A DNA stretch of 64,000 nt from Burkholderiales bacterium (GTDB taxonomy: Bacteria > Pseudomonadota > Gammaproteobacteria > Burkholderiales > SG8-39), in NCBI GenBank assembly GCA_027493935.1, contig JAOSJV010000012.1, positions 390,020 through 454,019 of the forward strand, written 5' to 3'. Every line of letters begins with the position of its first letter. Within the stretch, counting starts at the first letter, position 1. This document shows, piece after piece, positions 57,540 through 64,000 of this stretch. The notes beneath the pieces are model-generated. The model did no database searches and was not told where the DNA came from. It was given only the letters and a program-made list of their open reading frames with translations. Position numbers and translations under genes: made by a program.

Positions 57540-59361
57540 TCAGGGCTTGAATCGCTTGATCGTCTTGAGCAGCGTGTCGTTTGCGGGCGCCTTCATGAGC
57601 GCCTCGTTCCAGATCTTCTCGGCCTCGGCGCGCTCCCCCACGATCCACAGCACTTCGCCCAGGTGCGCGGCGATTTCCGGATCCGGGCGGCCCGCGTAGG
57701 CGCGCCGCAGGTACTTCAGCGCATCCTCGGTCGCGCCCTGCCGGTAGAGCACCCAGCCCATGCTGTCGATGATGAAGGCGTCGTCCGGCGCGATCTTGAG
57801 CGCAGTCTCGATGAACTCGCGCGCCTCGGCCAGGCGCAGGCTGCGGTCGGCGAGCGAGTAGCCGAGCGCGTTGTACGCGTGCGCGTGGTCGGGCTTGATC
57901 CGGATTACCTTGCGCAGCGACGACTCAAGGATGTCGAGGCGGTCGAGCTTCTCGGCGAGCATGGCGTAGTCGTACAGGAGATCCGTGTTCTCCGGCAGCT
58001 TGTCCAGGCCGCGCTCGACGACCTTGAAGGCCTCGCCGCTCTGGTTCGCCTCGCGCAGGAGCTGCGCCTCGGCGAGGATCAGCTGGACACGCTGCTGGTT
58101 GTTCGCCGCCTCCACGGTCCACAGGAACTCGCGCGCGCCGGCGAGATCGCCGTTCTTGCTCATGACCTGCGCTTGGCGTATCTGCGCCGGCATGTAGTGC
58201 TCGCCGCGCGTGACCTCGCGGTACCAGCCGAGCGCCTCCGGATAGCGCTTCTGCTCCTCGGCGAGCTGCCCGAGGTAGTAGCGCACCGTGTTGCGGTCGC
58301 GGTAGTCGAGCGCGAGCAGCCGCTTCAGATGGTCCTCGGCGGCGACATAGTCCTCGAGCTGCATCGACAGCATCGCGACGGCGAACAGCACGTCGCTGTT
58401 GTCCGGGAACTCGGCGAGGAGCTTCTGGAACTCGCCACGCGCCTCCGGATAGCTCTTCTGATTGACCAGCAGGCGCGCGTAGTTCAGGCGCACGTCGCGC
58501 GACTTCCGGGTGGCGCTGGAGAAACCCGGCGAGTCGCGCCGTCGCCTCGGCACCGGAGCGCTTCTGCAGCAGCTGCGCCTCATAGAGCACGGCGAGCTCC
58601 CAGTCCGGCGCGATACGCGCGGCCTCGCGGACTTCCTTCAGCGCGAGCTCGTCCTCTCCCGCAGCCGCCGCCGCTTGCGCGACCGCGAAGTGCGTCTGCG
58701 CGAGCTCCGGATACGGTTCGGCGAGCCGCTTCACGAGCGCCAGGGTCGCCGGCTTGTCCTGGCTGCCGCCGAGCAGGCGGTTCAGCTGCAGGAAAGTATC
58801 GGCGCGGCTGGCGTCGCTCGTCGCGAGCACCCGCTGTAGGTACGGCTCGGCTTCCTGCAGCCGATTCTGCGACACGAGCAGGCTCGTGACCGTGCGCAGC
58901 GCCTCGGCCGACTTCGGGTCGGTCTCGTACCAGACGCGCGCCGCGGCGAGCGCGGACTCTGGCATGCGCGCGTAGATCGCCACCTCGGTCGCGCGACGCG
59001 CGATGCGCGGATCGCGCGTGCGCTGGGCGAGATCGAGGTAGGCCTGCGCCGAGACTGCAGTGTTGCCGCGCTGGGCCGCGATCTCGGCCAGCAGATACTC
59101 GTACAGGGTCTGCTCGGTGAGATCCTGGATTGGCAACTCGGGCCCGTCCGGTGCGGGCGCGGACGGCGCCTGGGCGGCCGCCGCCGCAGCGGGCGCCGGT
59201 TCGGCGCCCGCCGGCGACACCGGCTGCTGCGCGCAGCCGGTGCTCAGCAGCACGAGCGCAAGCGCTGCCGCAAGCGCGCGCCACCCGGCGGCATCCGAGC
59301 GGCCGATGTCCGAGTCGAGGAAGATCATCTGGCGCAGGCTAAAGCATGAACGGGCAGCCAT
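57540..59361 (-). CDS. TPR-repeat lipoprotein (frameshift near 58505)
   Basis: About 606 residues, formed by two frames. Frame one: signal peptide with lipobox LALVLLSTGCAQQP, then tetratricopeptide repeats (YEYLLAEIAAQRGNTAVSAQ onward). Frame two continues RDVRLNYARLLVNQKSYPEA with six or more further repeats (PDHAHAYNALGYSLADRSLR; DPEIAAHLGEVLWIVGERAE). One extra base near 58505 joins HPE to SRDVRLNYA. Gene order TPR-lolB-ispE is typical of betaproteobacteria. Probably outer-membrane anchored; role unknown. ATG 59361 versus 59328 is open. Confidence 0.87.
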
Positions 59362-59456
59362 ATTAGGTATATTTCCGCGTCCTCACAAGAAACCCCCCTC
59401 GTCCGGTCGTCATCCGGCCGGTTGGACAGCGCACATCCGCAGGAAATCCACGCCGC

Positions 59457-60269
59457 ATGCCCGAGCTTCCGGAAGTGGAAATCACCCGCCGCGGCATCGC
59501 GCCGCACCTCGCCGGGAGCATCCTCGCCGGCGTCGCGGTCCGCAACCGCGGGCTGCGCTGGCCAGTTCCGCACGGCCTCGCGCGAGTGCTCGTCGGTGAG
59601 CGCGTACGCGGCGTCGCGCGACGCGGCAAGTACCTGGTGATCCAGTGCGAACGCGGCGCGCTCATCGTGCACCTCGGCATGTCCGGCAGCCTGCGCGTTC
59701 TGCCGGCCGACGCGCCGCCTGGACCGCACGATCACTTCGATCTTCGGTTCAACGGCAAAGTGCTGCGGCTGCGCGACCCGCGCCGCTTCGGCGCTGTGCT
59801 GTGGTGGCGCGGCGCGCCGGAGGCACACCCGCTGCTCGCCAGGCTCGGCGTCGAGCCGCTGTCGGCGGCGTTCGACGGCGACGCGCTCTACCGCGCCGCG
59901 CGCGGGCGGCGGACGGCGATCAAGCATCTGCTGATGGACGCGCGCGTGATAGCGGGCATCGGCAACATCTACGCGGCCGAGAGCCTGTACCGCGCCGGCA
60001 TCCACCCGGCGACTCCGGCCGGCCGGCTGTCGCGTGCGCGGTGCGCGCGCCTGGCGGCCGCGGTGCGCGAGACATTGCTGGACGCGATCGCGGCCGGCGG
60101 CAGCACGCTGCGCGACTTCGTGCACGCGGACGGAGCCGCCGGGCGCTTCCAGGTCTGCTACTTCGTCTACGACCGCGCGGGCGCGCCTTGCCGCGCCTGC
60201 GGCCGCCCGGTGCGGCGCATCGTGCAGGGCCAGCGCTCGACGTACTTCTGCCCACACTGCCAGCGCTGA
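59457..60269 (+). CDS. mutM: formamidopyrimidine-DNA glycosylase
   Basis: 270 residues. N-terminal catalytic proline/glutamate [18 protein letters not shown], lysine in [20 protein letters not shown], helix-two-turn-helix [20 protein letters not shown], and a zinc finger [10 protein letters not shown] with FCPHCQR at the end. Removes 8-oxoguanine. Divergent from the TPR-lolB-ispE operon. Confidence 0.96.
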   Translation: MPELPEVEITRRGIAPHLAGSILAGVAVRNRGLRWPVPHGLARVLVGERVRGVARRGKYLVIQCERGALIVHLGMSGSLRVLPADAPPGPHDHFDLRFNGKVLRLRDPRRFGAVLWWRGAPEAHPLLARLGVEPLSAAFDGDALYRAARGRRTAIKHLLMDARVIAGIGNIYAAESLYRAGIHPATPAGRLSRARCARLAAAVRETLLDAIAAGGSTLRDFVHADGAAGRFQVCYFVYDRAGAPCRACGRPVRRIVQGQRSTYFCPHCQR

Positions 60270-60305
60270 GCGTCGCGATCGAGCGGGCGTCAAATCGGTC
60301 GACAC

Positions 60306-60339
60306 CTCGTGCGCGTCGGGTTCGCCGGGCGCGCACGAG
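60306..60339. other. perfect stem-loop between mutM and the GTPase gene
   Basis: CTCGTGCGCG-N14-CGCGCACGAG, a ten-base-pair perfect stem 37 bases after the mutM stop. No U-tract. It may be a terminator-like or regulatory hairpin; TACAGT just after it (60344-60349) could be a weak -10 for the GTPase. Confidence 0.5.
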
Positions 60340-60377
60340 CGTGCTACAGTCGGCGCTGAGGCGTTTCGGGACCCGGA

Positions 60378-61544
60378 ATGGGGAGCCTGGTCGAGAGATT
60401 CCAAGACTACAGCTCGTGGCGCGCCGGCGTGACGCTGCGCGTACGCGCGTTCCGGCGCTGGCTCGAGGACAACGAGCTGCTCGACGGGCAGACCGAGGCA
60501 CGTCTCACCCGCCTGCTCGAACGCCTCGGTGACGACAAGCTCACCATCGCCTTCGTCGCCGAGTTCTCGCGCGGCAAATCCGAGCTGATCAACGCGATCT
60601 TCTTCGCCGATTACGGCCGGCGGCTGCTGCCCTCCTCGACCGGTCGTACTACGATGTGCCCGACCGAGCTCGCCTGGGATCCGCAGTTTCCGCCCTGCAT
60701 CCAGCTGCTGCCGATCGAGACGCGCGCCGCACACGTGACGATCGCCGAACTGAAGGGGTTCCCCGAGGAGTGGAGCGCCGTTCCGCTCGACGTCAACGAT
60801 CCGCAGGGGCTGGTCGACGCGTTCCAGCAGGTGCGCGTCACCCGGCGCGTACCGATCGAAGAGGCCAAGCACTACGGCTTCTTCACGACCGGGGCCGCCG
60901 CGCGGGCCGCGGGGCTCCCGGCCGACGGCATGGTCGAGATCCCCTGCTGGCGCCACGCGATCATCAACTTCCCGCATCCGCTGCTCGAGCAGGGGTTGGT
61001 GATCCTGGACACGCCCGGGCTGAACGCGATCGGCAACGAACCGGAACTCACGCTCAACCTGCTGCCGAACGCGCATGCCCTGCTGTTCGTACTTTCGATC
61101 GACACCGGGGTGAGCAAGAGCGACGTCGACGTTTGGCGCGACCACCTCGCCGGCACGCCGGGGCAGGACAAGGCGCGCTTCGTGGTGCTTAACAAGATCG
61201 ACTCGCTGTGGGACGGACTGCGTACCGACGAGGAGATCGATGGCGAGATCGGCGGCCAGATCGGGTCGGTGGCCGCCATCCTCGGCGTCGCGCCGGAGCG
61301 CATAGTGGCGGTGTCGGCGCAGAAAGGCCTGGTCGCCAAGATCACCGACGACGGCCGGCTGCTCGCGCGCAGCCGGCTGCCCGATCTCGAGCACGCGCTG
61401 TCGGCCCAGCTCATCCCGTCGAAGCACGAGCTCGTGCGCGACGCGACGCGCGCCGAGGTGATGGATCTGGTCGGCAATGCCGGGGATTACAAACCGTCCA
61501 GAGAGACCAAAGGGGTAATCCTGTATTCGCCTTTTGGAGAATAG
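60378..61544 (+). CDS. dynamin-like GTPase, truncated
   Basis: 388 residues, of which about the first 365 are family-like. G1 FVAEFSRGKSELINAIFFAD, G3 LVILDTPGLNAIGNEPELTL, G4 ARFVVLNKIDSLWDG. Bacterial dynamin-like proteins act in membrane remodelling and normally have a long helical stalk and paddle after the GTPase domain (total about 600-700 residues). Here the sequence breaks after RAEVMDLVG into GNAGDYKPSRETKGVILYSP and stops. The break coincides with an abrupt change in base composition, so I attribute the truncation to the chimeric tail, not to biology. Confidence 0.8.
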   Translation: MGSLVERFQDYSSWRAGVTLRVRAFRRWLEDNELLDGQTEARLTRLLERLGDDKLTIAFVAEFSRGKSELINAIFFADYGRRLLPSSTGRTTMCPTELAWDPQFPPCIQLLPIETRAAHVTIAELKGFPEEWSAVPLDVNDPQGLVDAFQQVRVTRRVPIEEAKHYGFFTTGAAARAAGLPADGMVEIPCWRHAIINFPHPLLEQGLVILDTPGLNAIGNEPELTLNLLPNAHALLFVLSIDTGVSKSDVDVWRDHLAGTPGQDKARFVVLNKIDSLWDGLRTDEEIDGEIGGQIGSVAAILGVAPERIVAVSAQKGLVAKITDDGRLLARSRLPDLEHALSAQLIPSKHELVRDATRAEVMDLVGNAGDYKPSRETKGVILYSPFGE

Positions 61545-61887
61545 GGCCTGCATACGTGCTCCTCCGGTGGTGGGGTGAATTATCGAGCGATTGCTGCTTC
61601 ACTCACTATTATATTCGCACATCTAGACATTCAGCGATTGATTCGGCACTCTGAAATCAGAAATTCCTCACTCCTTTCGGACAAAAGGCAGGGAAGATCA
61701 GCCAGGGAAATGCACTTTGGTTAGCTGAGTAAAAATGCCCGCTATGTTAGAATGGGCGAACGTTCGCGAAAACGATGTACCACTCGCCATCCGATTGTCT
61801 GAGCGCATCGAGCGATTTCATCAGTATGCGCAGAGTCGTTCACCGGATTGACGAGTCGTGTCCGAATGTGAAGAGAATAGGCTGTAA
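61545..61887. other. low-GC sequence after the composition break, no gene seen
   Basis: These 343 bases have much lower GC than the first 61 kb and carry stops in all frames. They lie just after the break inside the dynamin-like gene (about 61480). I see only a promoter-like GCTATGTTAGAATGG patch about 140 bases before the M24 peptidase remnant. Likely intergenic DNA of another genome. Confidence 0.45.
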
Positions 61888-62979
61888 GTGAAAATCAATG
61901 CAATGGATGGCAGCCCACCAGGTAGATGCGATCCTGCTGCGGAAAAATCAGCAGCTTCCGCCTGGGTGACGGTGAAGCGCTACTCTTGTCAACACCCGCC
62001 GCAGCAAATGATGCAGTTCTCGATCCTGATTACTGCCAATAACCGCTTCCATCCTGACGAATAACATCGAGGCTGCCAGGATGGAGATTGGAGAAAAAAA
62101 TTATCCGAAACAGGGCTGGGAGGATTCGGGCATCTCCTGGTTTCATCAAATCCCAATGGTTAGGATGAGAGCCTTTGACGGGTGCGGCAATGGTTGGAAC
62201 GGACCGGGGCAGTTCCGGGTTATAAAGAACCTTTCGCTGAGATTGCCCGGCTGCGGGGCGGAGATCTCACACCGAAGAGGCGGACGCTTTCGGGCGTTAG
62301 GCAGGGTTGTGCGATGACAATGGATGCTGCGATCCGGGCGTTCAAACCTGGGATGGCGGAATTTGAAATTGCGGCGCTGCTTGCTCATAGATCCCAGAAA
62401 AGAATAGGCGCCAATCGTCAACCTGATTAGCCAGCGATGAGCAGCTTTTTCTCTCCCCCATAAACCATTGCCACTGACCGGGTACAATTGGAGCGGTGGC
62501 GATGTTTATCCTTATGCGGGCTGGGCAGGGGCAATTGTGTTCGATCACCCGGCTTTTGTCCATTTTGGCAAAGCTTCCCCCGAGCTGGTCGATGCAAATC
62601 GCGGGCAGTTGCCTTGTATTGATGCGGCCTATGAATACCGCGAAAACCGACCGGGGGTTGTGTTGGGGCGTTCTCCTCCTCGGAAACTCCGTGGTAAGCC
62701 TACGCAGGACAGGGTTTCCGGACGAGTGGAAATGCCCATCAGCAGGGAGTGAGCTGCCGGGTATGAGCCAGGAATACTCAGGCTGTACCGGGCAGCACGG
62801 ATTTGATCCTCTCCGGGCAGGCTTACGCCTGGAATCCATCTATTAGCGGCACGGAAATCCGAGGGGATACGATTTCCGGTGGGCGAAGCAGAATGAAGTG
62901 ATTACCGAGATTGACGGCTGGCCAGTCCATGCCATCAAACTGGATGGGGGAATATATCCGACCTGCGATCCTCGGTAGG
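61888..62979 (+). pseudogene. M24-family metallopeptidase (Xaa-Pro peptidase-like), unreadable because of many frameshifts
   Basis: Hopping between the three plus frames gives an ordered M24 protein: HQVDAILLRKNQ, then ILITANNRF and TNNIEAARMEIGEKNYPKQG, EPFAEIARLRGGDLTPKR, MDAAIRAFKPGMAEFEIAAL, VNLIS, CSITRL, FVHFGKASPELVDAN, TGFPDEWK, LSGQAYAWNPSISGTE, NEVITEIDGWPV and a PAILGR end with TAG at 62977-62979. Order, spacing and total length fit one intact gene of about 370 codons read with an indel every few dozen bases. GC is far below that of the main contig. I interpret it as uncorrected sequence of a different genome. Confidence 0.65.
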
Positions 62980-62987
62980 AAGTCCTG

Positions 62988-64000
62988 TGAGCACGCTGCG
63001 GATCCACGCTGCGGGAGATCTTCGGATCCATTCTGAGATGTTCTTCAACCGGATGAGGAGGGCGCTGATTCGGGTGGGGGGCTATAAGCATCTGTCGATC
63101 TTGATCTGCATTGGTTTTGAAGGTGCGGATCGGAGATGCAAAATTAACTCCATCCCCTGATCTCCTTGACATAGTTTGGGGAAGTGATCCAGCCACTGAG
63201 TGCAAACGGGAAGCTTTTGATCTGTAGCGATTCCTTGTGGGGCATGCCGGTTTGTTGAACAGCCAATCATCACCTCTCGCGAAAAAAATGCAGTTTGCGG
63301 GTCATGATCGGACGGACGGCGCATTGTGGGAGAATGGATCAACTGGCCGAACTTAAGATCATTGAACTGCCAGCCTTGAGGCAGAGGCAGTGGAAGGTGC
63401 GATGCTGGAACCGCTCCCGGGGTCCGCCATCTTGGGCTTGGTCTGGCGGAGATGCAACCTGGTCTTCGGGTGGGGATCTTTTTGGATGCGGAACGATCGG
63501 ACTGCTGATCCTCCAACTGGCGCTCGGCTCCCAGCCCGGATTTGTGGGTTGCTACCGACCGCCTGCCGCACCGGCTGGAGGCTGCTCGAAACTATGAAGC
63601 CCATCAGATTTTGCAAGGTTGGGCCGGACGGATTCCCAGCTGAGCCGGAGCGATGGAAAAGCGATGCCGGTCTGGATGTTGTGTTTGAAGTGCCGCGACA
63701 AGCTGCGGTGGAGAAGTGCGCCGTGAGGCGCCCGTCGGGGCAGGCTGGTCTCTGGTGGGCATCCCGGCGACGATCTGACCTCTTTCCGGGCTTCTGCGCG
63801 CGCCGAAAAGGTCTCGAACTGCGTTTTTGCCGCAGGATGAAAGACACTTATCCGCGTGCGATCGAACTGGTACCGTTCCGGACAAATTGATGTCCTTTGC
63901 TGGTCACTCATCGATTTCATTGAAACGTTTTGAGGAAGCCTTTCCGACGGCAGCAAGGCGAGGAAAGGCATCAGGTCATCATCGAACCAAAAAGGGGCGG
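62988..64000 (+). pseudogene. zinc-dependent alcohol dehydrogenase (MDR family), many frameshifts, runs to window end
   Basis: Following frames in order: STLRIHAAGDLRIHSE, ALIRVG, SDLHWF, GDAKLT, MQFAGHDRTDGALWE, EGAMLEPL, GLAEMQPGLRVGIF, GCGTIGLLILQLALGS, ATDRLPHRLEAARNY, LDVVFEVP, WWASRRRSDLFPGF, ARRKGLELRFCRRMKDTYPR and AIELV, then a VIIEP end at the window edge. This is the layout of medium-chain sorbitol/threonine/alcohol dehydrogenases with the Rossmann motif GCGTIG. It starts nine bases after the M24 gene, so the two form an operon in the source genome. Frequent indels and the composition shift suggest sequencing error in a chimeric tail, not decay. Confidence 0.65.

Noticed and set aside
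61545-64000. Mobile element or genomic island inserted in the GTPase gene
   Set aside because: No transposase, integrase, terminal repeats or target duplication seen; the dense frameshifts fit a raw-read chimera better.

Overview
The window reads as chromosomal DNA of a high-GC betaproteobacterium, probably of the Burkholderiales type. The main evidence is gene order: ybgC-tolQ-tolR-tolA-tolB-pal-cpoB followed by tRNA-Lys, yebC-ruvC-ruvA-ruvB, and TPR lipoprotein-lolB-ispE-tRNA-Gln-prs-rplY-pth-ychF. Abundant TRAP transporters, CoA-linked aromatic catabolism and LIV-type binding proteins fit the same group. Most genes lie on the minus strand, often with ATGA or TGATG overlaps. I see no prophage, insertion sequence, CRISPR array or defence island.

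Layout. 0-6 kb: 3' part of malonyl-CoA decarboxylase, then an RND efflux permease and its adaptor. 6-10 kb: a fused flavoprotein monooxygenase/old-yellow-enzyme protein with an acyl/aryl-CoA ligase, likely anthraniloyl- or salicylyl-CoA catabolism. 10-15 kb: FMN 2-hydroxyacid oxidase, PdxA, small unknown genes and two gene remnants. 15-20 kb: EamA transporter and an unusual operon of a sensor histidine kinase translationally coupled to a Ser/Thr kinase-receiver-receiver protein. 20-24 kb: LOG-family protein, unknown genes, tRNA-Lys, YeeE/YedE sulfur transporter. 24-32 kb: Tol-Pal and RuvABC/YebC blocks. 32-37 kb: HerA-like ATPase, EamA transporter, atypical SDR, a 129-bp tandem repeat and a cytochrome P450. 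37-40 kb: TRAP transporter 1. 40-48 kb: a sugar-acid catabolic cluster (LysR, KDG kinase, RraA-like, KDPG aldolase, 2-hydroxyacid dehydrogenase, TRAP transporter 2, divergent GntR regulator). 48-52 kb: orphan LIV-type binding protein, GabD, methyltransferase. 52-61.5 kb: ychF through mutM housekeeping genes, then a truncated dynamin-like GTPase.

Two sequence-quality signals matter for any reader. First, at least a dozen otherwise intact genes carry single-base frameshifts, mostly in G/C homopolymers, and the tRNA-Gln acceptor stem carries an apparent extra G in a G run. This looks like residual long-read indel error rather than gene decay; coordinates below span the reconstructed genes. Second, from about 61.48 kb to the end the sequence changes abruptly: the GTPase breaks off, GC falls, and two recognisable genes (an M24 peptidase and a zinc-type alcohol dehydrogenase) can be followed only by hopping frames every few dozen bases. 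I interpret this tail as a chimeric, uncorrected piece from another genome.

The most interesting biology is the histidine kinase/Ser-Thr kinase-REC-REC operon. The sugar-acid locus is a coherent uptake-to-pyruvate pathway: TRAP uptake, oxidation/reduction of a sugar acid, phosphorylation of 2-keto-3-deoxygluconate and aldol cleavage to pyruvate and glyceraldehyde-3-phosphate, under GntR and possibly LysR control.
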